Assembly (NCBI GenBank): GCA_026874595.1
Contig: CM049310.1
Location: 46,785,058-46,849,057 of the forward strand
Origin: Sipunculus nudus
Lineage: Eukaryota > Annelida > Sipuncula > Golfingiida > Sipunculidae
Direction: 5' to 3'
DNA length: 64,000 nt
The notes under the pieces are model-generated. The model ran no database searches, was not told the DNA's origin, and worked only from the letters and a program-made list of their open reading frames with translations. Both the position numbers and the translations under genes were made by a program. Of the stretch, positions 27,455 through 38,800 are shown in pieces. Within the stretch, counting starts at the first letter, position 1, and each line of letters opens with the position of its first letter.

Positions 27455-27607
27455 GGTTCGGATCTTTCCTACATTTAATGACACAATAATTCTTGATCAC
27501 AAGGTACATTGATAACCTGGAGGTTTTTATACACAACACATGGACAAATAGTTTTTGTCAGTTTTTTTCTATTAGTTTTCAGCATTATTTAAAAAACTGT
27601 TGAGTTT

Positions 27608-27613
27608 AATAAA
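27608..27613 (+). terminator. DAXX: Probable polyadenylation signal of DAXX
   Basis: AATAAA lies 154 bp after the DAXX stop codon. A second AATAAA is at about 27665. Confidence 0.6.
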
Positions 27614-27699
27614 ATTTTGAAATGAAAAGTCTCTTTAGAATAGTGATCAGATAAAGAGTGATTAAATAAATAAATGGAATACTTTCAGTTTCATTATTT

Positions 27700-30600
27700 A
27701 AAAAAAAAATAAGTTTTCTTTTTTTTTAATTATGAAAAAAAAAGACATTGTACCTACAGACAGTTAAATATTCTGAACAGGGATTTAAGGAAATGCTCAG
27801 ATGTAAAAAATTCCAAGACTGGTGTAAATTTATTTTCTTTGCTACAATGGCTCCTGTTGCAGCATGGTATCAGTGGAATCAGTTGTTGAAGCTTGCATCT
27901 CCATTAAGCCCCGATTTAGCCTGCTGAAGGTCTCTTTGTTTTGCCCACTGTCGGCATCCTTTGTCTCAGCATGGGTCTTGTTTTAAGAGATGGTGGGGGA
28001 TGACAGGCACATTTCCTCCACCTAATCCCCCCCCCATCATCTTTGCAGGAAGGGGGAAAAATACCTTTCATCCCCCCCCCAAAAAAAAAAAAAAACACAC
28101 ACACAATCATTGACAAAGCAACTGGTTTATGTTCTGCAGTAATCTTACTATAATTGAGATACCATATGTATATGACAGTTGCTTATCTGAATATATATAT
28201 ATATATATACACAGTAAAACCTCTCCTGTTGACCAACCTGTAAAGTGACCTCCTCAAAATAACAAACACTTGTTCACATTGGCCATTCTTGTTTGTTCTA
28301 TATATGAAACCTCAGGATTTATACATCCACCCAAAATATCCAACCACTTTATTCAGGTCCCATAAATGGTTGTAATAAATAAATTTATTTATATATAATG
28401 TCTTTCTTTCTTTGAGTGTACTTATAAATTGTATATGTGACAATTATGATCAGGCACCTTCCATATTTTCAAACAAGACCCATGCAGTCTTTTTCTCCTG
28501 GATATATTTTACATCCTTTCAGTGCAGGCTGTAAACTGTCAAATTGTCAATCAGTCTCTGTGTCAACTTTATGTCACCAGCACTTGTCTAAAGAGAATCG
28601 GTTGGTTGGTATGTGACTTTCGTTATGACCTCTTGTTTCGTTCTATAGAAAAGGAGTAACCAATTAAAAATCTTAATTGATGCAAAAAAAAGTTATGTCC
28701 ATTTAGTCAAGATAACAAAAGTTGAAGATAATGTTCAGACGTGTGTAACCACAAAATTTTGACAAATGTTTTCTATGAATTTCAGTTATTTTTATTTTTT
28801 TTTTTGGAGTGGGGGTGTTGAGATCAAAGCAAGGGATTTGCATGGTTGTTTACATGAACGAAATTCAACAGGAATGACACCAAGTGTGAGATTCCTGTGT
28901 TGTTTTTTGCCTGTCATCATCTGTTAACATCATCTTCAGCTGCTGACTACCTCTCAATATTATCATATCATCCATCGCCTGTAGTTATTTTGAGATGCGA
29001 TATTGTTTTAACGTTTCTCCAATATTTAATATAATTGATCCCTCTTCAGGGACACCACCAGGATCATCAATATCTTTGCAATATTTAGATGATTTAAATT
29101 CAGTGACATGATTTGACTGCTAGGTCATGCTACTACCGTATATTCTCTAGTTACAGTCGCGGCTTGAGTTTGAAAGTGCTCTAAAACTTTCTACCAGTGA
29201 TTTTCGGTGAGCTAGCAGGTCCAGTACAGCCAAGGCCAAGAGCTGCCAAGATGGCATGTTGATGAGGTTAGCTGCTCAGTCAAAACATGGCAACATTCCT
29301 GTTAGTCACTGTTGTTACATTCCATGACCATCTTCAGATTATCATTATCGCCTATTAGTTACATAATGATTGATTTGGTTGAACAGGATGTAATTTGTAG
29401 AGGACTAGCTTATCATCATGGATGACTTGTGCCTGCGAGATCAACTTACACAGGCTTAATTTTGATAATTGCTACATATTAACTGGTTAGAAACTGATGT
29501 TGATCTACATGTAATCTTGGTTGACCTTTGACCCTTATATTGGGTCACTCTGACCTAGTTCCTTAACATTTTTATGCACCATATGACATGGGCACGAAAT
29601 GTCTACCAGGTTAGGCCGTGTTCATGTTGTCTTAAAACAAAAACTAAAGATACGGGTTTATTTGTTGAACAAATTACATTCGGAGTGCCACTAGTTTCGA
29701 GGGAAACGTCACATGATCGATTTAATGGTGATAATCACTGAAAAATAATGAGTTTGGTGTCGTTTGATACTTGTTCTTGGGACAGTTAGTTGCAGTTGGT
29801 GGTATGAGTAGTGCACAGTTATTCCCACACATCTGCTCACATCTCATAATTTTATGCACATTGCACGTTTCGCAACTACTGACACACAGGATAAGGGGAG
29901 ACTTCTACCACTGGGCTTGAAAGGAACATTTTATTGATTCTGTTGTTTAAAAAGTCGACATGGGCCATCGTTGATTTATAGATACATTGACATATTTATG
30001 AACTTGCAATAAAAAATTAGCAACATTACTTGTGTTTATTTTCCTTTTGTTGGTTCTTTATTGGAAGTAGGATTTGTATGAGAGAAAGAGAAATAAAATC
30101 TAAAACGTAATTGATGCTGGGCTTGATATTTCTTTGTTAAATACTAAATGGTAAATCCTGAATTCTAAAATGAACGAAAAAAAGTAAGGGTGGGAGGTGT
30201 CACCTTTATTGAAAATCACTAGTGGTTTACTAAAATTTGGCATAACATCTGTATTAAAACGATTTTCATGGTATAAAACGTTAAATAAATGTCTTCAAAG
30301 TTTCCCAGAGGAGCCTGCTGTAGGTTCGGTCAGTTTTATAGCCATTTTGTGGGGATCATATATATAAAATAAAAACCCCTGACTTCATAACTAAAGAGGC
30401 CACTTAGCAACGACAGCAGCTCATTTTCCAGGGTCTGACTTTAAGTGTGCTGTCACCTGGTGGTTACTTTCATGACTACGATATCATAAAGCATTTTGGT
30501 CAGACAAAAAAATATAAAGATTTCGCTAGAAGAGTCCTAAATGTTGGCACCAGAAGTTTATTAAGCGGAAGCCCAACTCTTTTATTTTCGACCTAAACGT

Positions 30601-31250
30601 CTTGGAAATAGAATAATGTATACGTTTAATATCCGCCGGCCTCCAGATTCCCAACAAACCTGGGAATGCGCTGAGTCTGTTGGGTTTTTTGTTCATCAGG
30701 TCTGCCAATTCACTTTTTTTAAAGAATAACTTTTTTTAGGATTTACTGAAAATAATGCTAATTACTGTAGTGTGCTAATAACTAGTAATATTGTATGCGA
30801 AGCACATCTTTATTCAGTCTGTGATAAAAAAAAATGCTGTTAGGTTTACTCCTAAACACTATTTCAATGAAGGCTACTCTTTTTTTTCTTTTCTTTTTTA
30901 ACCAGAGTTCTTCCCCTTTTTTCAGTCATTTTCTTTAGGCAGGCCTGTTCCTGACAAGGGTCATGGCATACGCATTTAAAAAGAAACTACCACTTAAACC
31001 AGATAGCAAATTAAGAACCTGAGACTTATGAATGAAGAGTTACAATGCCACATGGAAGGAATAACTAAGTAAATCCCACTATCACATGTAGCCAAATAAA
31101 ACGTGATATTCCTTATTAATTAGCCGTCCTTATATTCCACCCCTTAACATAGTTCCGTGGAACTTGGTCCAGTAGTTTTGCGTAACCCTGCTCATTGGCG
31201 AAGGTAATTTCGAGATATCATGATCAATCAGACGTTTCAAATTTGTTTAA
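27700..31250. other. Intergenic, no gene seen
   Basis: Contains C-runs at 28027 and 28074, a short (TA)n at about 28190, and a pogo-like MITE terminus at 28212. No conserved exon was recognised on either strand. Confidence 0.45.
28212..28290 (+). mobile_element. Pogo/Tigger-like MITE terminus
   Basis: CAGTAAAACCTCTCC, then GACCAACCTGTAAAGTGACC and CACTTGTTCA, match inverted ends at 55130-55196 and 56641-56720 and the start of the element at 58707. Only one end is clear here. Confidence 0.5.
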
Positions 31251-31254
31251 TGTG

Positions 31255-31615
31255 GAGCGTGTTGGCGTAATGTCTATGGTAAGGGCGCTGGACTTGTGAC
31301 CGCAAGGTTGTGGGTTCACGTCCCGTCCTGACCGCCATCTGCGCTAAGACTCCTAGGCAAAGTCTTTTACCACAAGGGTGGGCTCTCTCGACCCAGGAGT
31401 GAATGAGTACTGGTCATGGTAGGAAGGCAAATGTGGAACGAATAACCTTCTAGCGCCTGTTATGGCTCTTTGGGGTGTATGCTCCCCAGGGAGCCAAGAA
31501 AAGCTACAAGAATGAACAAGCCCGAAAGACCAGGAAGGCAAAGTGTAAAGTCGGATGTGACTGACATCGTCGGTGATATCAGACTGTAAACCCCCCATCT
31601 GTACCTTTATTCTTT
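31255..31615 (+). mobile_element. tRNA-derived SINE with a central conserved-type domain
   Basis: The head TGGCGTAATGTCTATGGTAA followed by GGGCGCTGGACTTGTGACCG has an A-box-like region and a B-box GGTTCACGTCC (31313-31323). The body contains CTCTCGACCCAGGAGTGAAT, then GAGTACTGG, which resembles the central domain shared by mollusc and other metazoan SINEs. The tail is T-rich and lacks a clear poly-A. The family name is not asserted. Confidence 0.7.
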
Positions 31616-31636
31616 AACTTTTAAAATCGAAAGAAA

Positions 31637-31910
31637 ATATTCGTTAATCACCCTATGAAGAATCTTGACAGGAAATTCATGATGACCAGAATTTTAGGAC
31701 TTCATTAAAACGTGCCATGCTAACTGACAGACTATCAATCCCGTCAGCCAAAATTTCAATTTTATGACGAAACGAAAAAAAGTATTCGTTAATAATACCC
31801 TTGAAAACCATGAAGAGTCTCAAGGGAGATTCATAATTATCAGAAAACTAGGACTGCCGGTAAAACGTGCCATGTTAATGACAGTCGATCCGTCCAGTCA
31901 GCCAAAATGA
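31637..31910. repeat. Tandem duplication, about 142-bp unit
   Basis: Two units share ATTCGTTAAT, GGA(A/G)ATTCAT, TAAAACGTGCCATG and GTCAGCCAAAAT. Confidence 0.75.
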
Positions 31911-32914
31911 GGGAAGGAAGGACGACGCGCAAAAGACCCATCGCTATAGCACAGCTAGTATGTCTTAAGTCGAATTAGATTAGTGTATCTTAAGGTGTGT
32001 TATTTGGGAAAAAATTGTTTGTAACCTTAGTGATATCCGTGATAAATTTATTATACCTGCAAATGAAAAAAATTACAAAATTATAAATGACAATACTGAA
32101 AAGTTGCTCTGCATTTGAGAATGCACAATAAACAGAGTTAATATTACAGACACCAAAACGTTCAAATACATAGGATTATGACCCTGATCAATAATTAGAA
32201 ACAAGGCTTGAAATTTAGTTTTGTTTATTAAAGTACACAGTATGATGCTCGAATAATAGTATATAAATGGCGGAAGAACTCGGTGGTTAATCAGAATAAC
32301 CCGAGTCCCTGTATTTTTAATAATAATCCTTTGGTATCACAAATGTAAAGTTCAAGGGCAAGTTTATTCAAATCAACGCCAGGTGGCAGCAAAGTTCTAT
32401 CTACTCTGCTTGCTGCTGTGTCTCGCTCACGCCCTCCGCCACATCTGTCTGCATACATTGGCTGCATACAGTCGAATTAAAAGGGCTTCATTGTAACAAA
32501 TATTTATGGATCACGTAACAAGACTCATAATATATTTTTCATCATTGCTATATTTTAAAATTATTATAATAATGTTAAAAAAAAATTAATAATATAATCA
32601 TGATCACAAGGTGGGAACAATCAAGCGTTTACATGCGATTGACAATCAGTGATATAAATAACAGCTGACAGACCGTGATAATGTTTCATTGAGACTTGGC
32701 CCGGTTGGAATCGCTTTGGGACAGAACTGCTGGTTATGATTAGGTCCTTAGAGTTTTCTCCTAATCATTAGCTGATACACAATATATACAGAGAATACTT
32801 ATCTTTTGTTACTAGTAGGGCCACAGAATATTCTTCTTTATTCGTTCTCCTCTAATTTTGTGGTGCAGTGTGCGTGTGTGTATGTGTGCGCGGGCGTGTG
32901 TGCGAGTGTGTTTT

Positions 32915-32941
32915 TTTCGGGGGGGGGGGGGGGGGGGGGGT
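32915..32941. repeat. G-run with adjacent (GT)n
   Basis: About 22 consecutive G after a GT-rich stretch. C/G homopolymers of this kind also occur at 19809, 21847, 36047, 37190 and 51014. Confidence 0.95.
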
Positions 32942-32964
32942 AAGCGCTATTTTGGTCCTCTGAC

Positions 32965-33535
32965 ATTGGAGAGTCTACGACCAGCGTACTAGCTGGCTGT
33001 CAGAGTGCCTTTATATCCTTGAACGAGGAACGCACTTTGGCTCTATGGGGATGCAAATATTTTCGTCATTTTTTGACCACGCCTGATCGCCTACAAGTAC
33101 GCTGCCATTTGACATAAACCAGGCCTTTCGTTAGCTTTTTTAGTATACATTCTAACAAGACCTACCATGGGCGAGAAAAAATCGATTTTAACTCAGCATA
33201 TTGGTAAATCCCTCTGCATGTTTGTTGAATTTCTTACCGCATGAATATATGCATGGCTCCCACGGGTTACTGGATGACAGCCAACTTATACGCGATACTG
33301 GAAATGACATTTTACCATGAAGACGGAGTTTCAGTTTGGGTTATAATTTTACTTGTATTCTTTTGTGTTAATTCATCATTCGTAGCCTAATGTTAAGATT
33401 ATGGGCTGTTTACGACGATTTAAATGCAACATGATGGAAGACCACTACAATGCATACCTCCGTATGGCCTATGTCACGACTCCAGCAGGCTAACCAGCCG
33501 AATATAATTAATATTATTTCCTATACGGCTAAGTT
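32965..33535 (+). repeat. Dispersed repeat, copy B
   Basis: Same family and orientation as 6690-7290 (AGGAACGCA, GCATGTTTGTTGAATTT, ACCGCATGAATA, CACGGGTTAC, TTTCAGTTTGGGTT). A (GT)n microsatellite follows at 33535. Confidence 0.75.
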
Positions 33536-34257
33536 TGTGTGTGTGTGTGTGTGTGGGGGTGGGTTGGTGGGGGGTGGGTATCTGCATGTGTGTCACAATA
33601 CATAAAAATCAAGTTCGCCTGAAGTCAGTATAAGTACCACAGAGTATTGAACCTGCATGGCACACACACACTTATGACCATGGGTGAGGTTATATTTCGT
33701 GACATGGATGTTTACCGCTATATTGTCACCCGGTTTTCGCGGTCACACTGTGGTATGCCATAATTTTTATCGTGAAAGGAAATTTGGGAAAATCTTCGGT
33801 TTTTATCATTGTTTCCCATGCAAGTTCAACTCAGTGTGGATAGTCGGATTTTTATTTAACTTGAACTTTTCGATCTCTATACGTTCATCATTGTTCAGTT
33901 TCCTGAATACATTCAACTGGGAATAAAAGACATGCATGATTATGTGTGCTGTATGTATGTTCATCATCATGTTCATGTTCACTTATTTAGCGTATTTGAC
34001 TGAGAATTGATTCAGATATGCCCTGATATAGAGACACGGGAGTAGATCGTATACCAATTTGTTTTGCGAGTATACCGGGTTCATAAAGTTAGTATAATTC
34101 TACTATTTTCTTTCTTTCATCTTCTGACCGTGAATTGCTTTTTCCGTTTATTCTTTATCCTTCTATCCCATGTCTTTTATATTCATTTTTTTACAGTCAT
34201 TTGAATGCTATTTTCTTCTATCTATTTATAACCCGTTTAAAATGCGTACTACAATTA

Positions 34258-34261
34258 AACC

Positions 34262-34296
<35 letters not shown>

Positions 34297-34309
34297 TAAT
34301 AATAATAAT

Positions 34310-34366
<57 letters not shown>

Positions 34367-34465
34367 TTTACTACTTCTACTTCTACTTTTACTACTACTG
34401 CTACTTCTACTTTTAGTACTACTACTACTACTACCTAATAATAATAATTATAATAATTATAATAA
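34258..34465. repeat. (AAT)n/(ACT)n microsatellite
   Basis: About 110 bp of AAT repeats pass into TAC/TTC triplets. The long Ile/Leu open frame over it is a product of the microsatellite. Confidence 0.95.
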
Positions 34466-34759
34466 AAATAATTATCACTGGATTAAGAGCAGTTGTTACC
34501 AGGACATTCATGTCATCTGTTGCATGGATGCTGCTTTACTATTAACGATGTAATTTATATTGTTGATATTAAAAAGTCGTTATTTCTAGAAGAAGTATTA
34601 GAGGCAATAGCAATACTAGTATTAGTATCCGTGTCAGCAGGTATAAGCACAGCTCATGTCATCACGAGGAAAATTGAAGAAATGATATCGAACGGAGATA
34701 AGGCGAATGTGACCAGTTTGGCCTATCTGGTGAAGACAGGGTGTTGATCGGGCGTGTTT

Positions 34760-35298
34760 TTAGGTATTCCTAATTCGGCCAGACGGCGTCAACAAACAAA
34801 CCCGGAAACGCACAGACCCGGACGCCCAGGTGTGATACAGGTATACCGGGCGTATCATCAACGCATTACCGGAGGGGAAATATCCTTTACTGATGTCAGC
34901 AGCCGTATCAGGGAGCTGAGAGGCTGACACGAGCCCAGCTTCACATCACAGGGTATCTTGATGATTTGTGTCATAAGAGAACTACCGCCACGCTTACAAA
35001 CCGAACTTAGTCTTAGGCCAAAGCAATGATAGATAGTTAACCTGTGCAGGCCGGCGCGTTTACACACAGGTTGTGCTTGTTTACACAGCGTTTATTCGTG
35101 GGCGGACGGGATATTTGAGTACTTGGATATTTATAACGGATGTACCATAGAACGGGATATATGCGCTAACCATAGTGTAATTTGTATTGCAGTGATAAGG
35201 CGTGCTATCCGTAATTTAGCGCCTAATTTGTGTGATTATCGGGGGCGAATTTCAGCCCAAACCGTGCGAAGTCGGGGGTTGGATTACAAACCGGCAAA
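34760..35298 (+). promoter_or_regulatory. Candidate promoter and 5' UTR of the rhomboid gene
   Basis: A CpG-richer island in AT-rich DNA directly upstream of the proposed first coding exon. In the frame of that exon a TGA occurs at 35233-35235 and no earlier ATG follows it. No TATA box stands out. The assignment depends on exon 1 being correct. Confidence 0.35.
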
Positions 35299-35352
35299 AT
35301 GCCTAAAGGGAGCAGAGAAGAGACAATTGCGCTCAAAAGCGACCTTGACAAG
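35299..35352 (+). CDS. Proposed first coding exon of the rhomboid gene
   Basis: ATG in good context (AAAATGC) opens MPKGSREETIALKSDLDK and stops exactly at a donor, AAG-GTAAAT, in phase 0. The next certain exon (55666) also starts in phase 0, giving DLDKYDDERIPLRAL, a sensible entry to the EF-hand region. No other in-frame upstream exon was recognised. The 20.3 kb intron makes the link unproven. Confidence 0.5.
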
Positions 35353-35812
35353 GTAAATTATTTGTATGTCATATAACTTATATTGAATATTATATAGAAT
35401 GTTGCGAGAAATGCAGGCATATATATTATGTGTTGCAATATATGTGTTAATTATTGTTGCGTTCCATGGTCAAAGTCTGTCAACCTATGTCAAGTTTTAT
35501 CAGTCTGTATATATTCATGAAGGTTCCATGTTGGGTATTGCTGAAGCTTATCTTTGTTACAGTTTAACCAGGGTCACTCTCCACATAACCATAATGATGT
35601 TTGTGGTACTGAGTGGAACGGATACCGTGAAAAAGTTAATGTGTTACATTATACAGTTAAATCAGAGGTACTCAATATACAACAAATTATTGTAAAACCT
35701 ATTAAATATATAAAATTACCATAATATATATATACTTGAGCCAACACCCTGAAACATCTATCATGCCAGTTTCAATTTTAATGCCTAAATCAACTACACA
35801 CACATGTATATG

Positions 35813-35871
<59 letters not shown>

Positions 35872-38800
35872 TTTCAGATTTTTAAATGAAGAAAAAGTTT
35901 AAATATTGCAATTAAACATTGTCAATCTTGTCTAATTAGAATTGACCACTTATCTCAAAGATTCTTACTTTTAGGTTTCAGCAATCTCTTTCTATTTTAC
36001 AAAGTATGCATGTGTGATTAAATGCATTTTGACTTAGGTTATGGCTCCCCCCCCCCCCCCCAAAAAAAAAAAAAAAAAAAAAATTACCTCCATAAAACCC
36101 ATACATAGGCCAGGAAAATCAGATTCCACAATTCTTACTCTTAATTGCCCAGAAAACACTTGAATAAAGATTGTGAGAGTCTGTCTAGGTGTTAAAATGA
36201 AAATTTGTTCATTTGATTCAATACATCTGTAATTTCTGATGGTTTCATCATGGCAGTGTCCTATAGTTCTCCTTAAGATATAAATTTGCTCGATGCAAAT
36301 CATAAATTATGTTGATCCCAGTAGTGGTCCTTTTACAGCAGGGTGTCATTTATCCAAACACTGTTTATTCAAAATATCATTTATCCCTTATTTAAAACTG
36401 GGAATCAAAATTTTTGCCATTTTTCTAAAACCCAAACAATGAAAATATATTCAACAATGAAATGAAATTTTATTTTCCAGGGAAAATCAGCAATAATTTT
36501 GATGTATTTTACATGTATTTTACATGATAAGTTGATTACTTTTATTGAAAACCTGACAAAATTGCTGTTGCCAATGTTTATTCTGGACTAGCTTCATTAG
36601 TTTATGTCTGTCAATCTCCAGTCAAGTGCATGGGGGCAGCTAGGTTGGCAATAATGCGGAATAGTGAGGAATCGTTTATCCAAAAGATCATTTATCCTAA
36701 CAAAAACCCTGTCCCCCATGCTTTTTGGATAAATGTTGCTCCACTGTATACATGTATATTGACATAATCTTTATAAATAAAATTTTGATATTTTATCAAT
36801 ATATCAATCATCAGGCATGGGAAATAAATTGATTTTTTTTCAGTTCTTCCAAGCTTAGTTTGAATGACAGGCAGACAACTGATATTAATGTTACTTTTGA
36901 TATCTAGCCCTGTGAAAATATAAGTACATCCCTTACATTATATTTGTGTGTCCTGTTACTCAAAGTCAAAGTTTATTTTATGTTTCAGATTACTATATTG
37001 CTCAGTGTCATACCATCACAGTCATTTTGTTTTTCATTCTTTTTTAGACTTTCAGGCCAATATTTCAGCAGGTAAGCCAATTTTTCATCAAAAATGAGTT
37101 ATTATTCACCCTGTTGTTTCCATCAGCATTATCATTATTGCATTATAATTTTCAAGGCCAATAGCCAAGATAGTTTCCCACTCTTCCTACCCCCCCCCCC
37201 CCCCACCTCTTTCCCCCCATGATCACCCACTGCATTCAACCAGATAATACATACTGTTGTATATGTTCCAAGGGGAGGATTCAGGGTTCCAGTAAAGGGT
37301 TGGGTTGTCATGCTAGCACAGGCTAACAGGTGTGACAGGAGGGCAACTGGACTTTATACAAAACTTGCATACACAGAAGTAGGGAAGAAAACCATGCAAG
37401 ATGTAAAATCTTAAGCTGCTTGTCGGAGTTAAGGGGTATTTTTTATATTTGGGGGTTTTCAGGTAGAAAAAGAGGGGCAGTGCACCTCCTGATCCTGTAT
37501 TATTCCACTCCTGATTACATTTGTGAACCATACAATGTATAAGTACTTTTATGTTGTACCATACCATTGGAAGATGTAACAACTAAACTCCCTGGGTAAT
37601 TATTATCACTCATTAAACATGTTTCAACAAACAATTACTATGATGTACCAATCTCATCTGCACCCAGGAAATAAACAAATTGTCCCCCAGCTGGAATTTG
37701 GTGTGCACCACTTGCTGATTGGACCAGATCAGGAAGAAATTAGAAACTTGCGTGTCAGTTCCGGTGCTAAAATGATAATTGTTTTTACTCTGTAGTTTAT
37801 TTAGAGCTTCTAATTAAAAATGATGCATACATTATATGTAATTTATGTAATTTCTGTGCCAGCAAATAAACATGCAGTTTTCACTTGGCAACATTTGCAG
37901 GTGTTATGTTGAATAACTATACATTAAATAACAAAAAAAAAATGATAAATATATCTAATAAAATTGAATTTTAAATATGTAAAAAAATATTATGGATCCA
38001 TAATTTGCAAAATCACTCAGTAAATTTGATTAGAAATTATATATTTATGACTGGTTAATGGTTATTTATAGTGATATAGTATACATAAAATTAATATGTA
38101 GAGCATTAAATTAGCTAACAGCTGCTGTTATCTCACCAAATGGCCAGCCAGCTGTGTTTGCATGAGGTAGAATAGTGCATTGAATTATGATTAATAGTAA
38201 CTTGTGGCACCATATGAAAAATAAAGTATTTCAAAATATTCTTATGTTCAGTGAGATATAAATATATGTAACAAATAAAGTAGAATTAAGTCCACAACAA
38301 CATAGAAAACTAGAATACGGGTAGTCGACAAGTGGCTATGTGTATCCGCCAAAATCAGGGTGGAAAGGGTGAAGTGAGACATGGATTGAGTGGCAAGGGG
38401 AAATAGAACGAGGTGTGTTGCATATTAGCATGGATGTCTGCAGCCGAAATGTGTATATAGGTTGCGCCACCTACCACAAAATCCAGAAAGCTGTCCAAGT
38501 TGTATACATATGAAAAAATTTAGTTAGATAAGTCAAACCACTACATGTATATGAGTGATTTTATCCCACAGCAGACAAACAGAAGGACTTGTGCAAAAAT
38601 GGTGGCAGGTGGCATACCAATTTGTTTTTGAATAAGAGCTATGTGAGATCTATACACATGCAAAATTTCGAGGGGGATATGTCCAATCAGTCCTGAGATA
38701 TAAGCCTGAATGCCTGCAACGTTAACATAAATGTAGGTGGCGCGACCTGCCAAAAATATTGAGAAAGCTATCCAAGATGTATAAACACGCAAAATTTTAG

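Noticed and set aside
34170-34553. 127-residue open frame rich in Ile and Leu
   Set aside because: It is a translation of the (AAT)n/(ACT)n microsatellite, not a membrane protein gene.
34493-34747. 84-residue open frame with a hydrophobic stretch
   Set aside because: No recognisable domain, no splice context, and it lies next to a microsatellite; not supported as a gene.
35123-35356. 77-residue open frame upstream of the rhomboid gene
   Set aside because: It runs in a different frame from the proposed first exon and reads straight through its donor; the MPKGSREE frame explains the splice site better.
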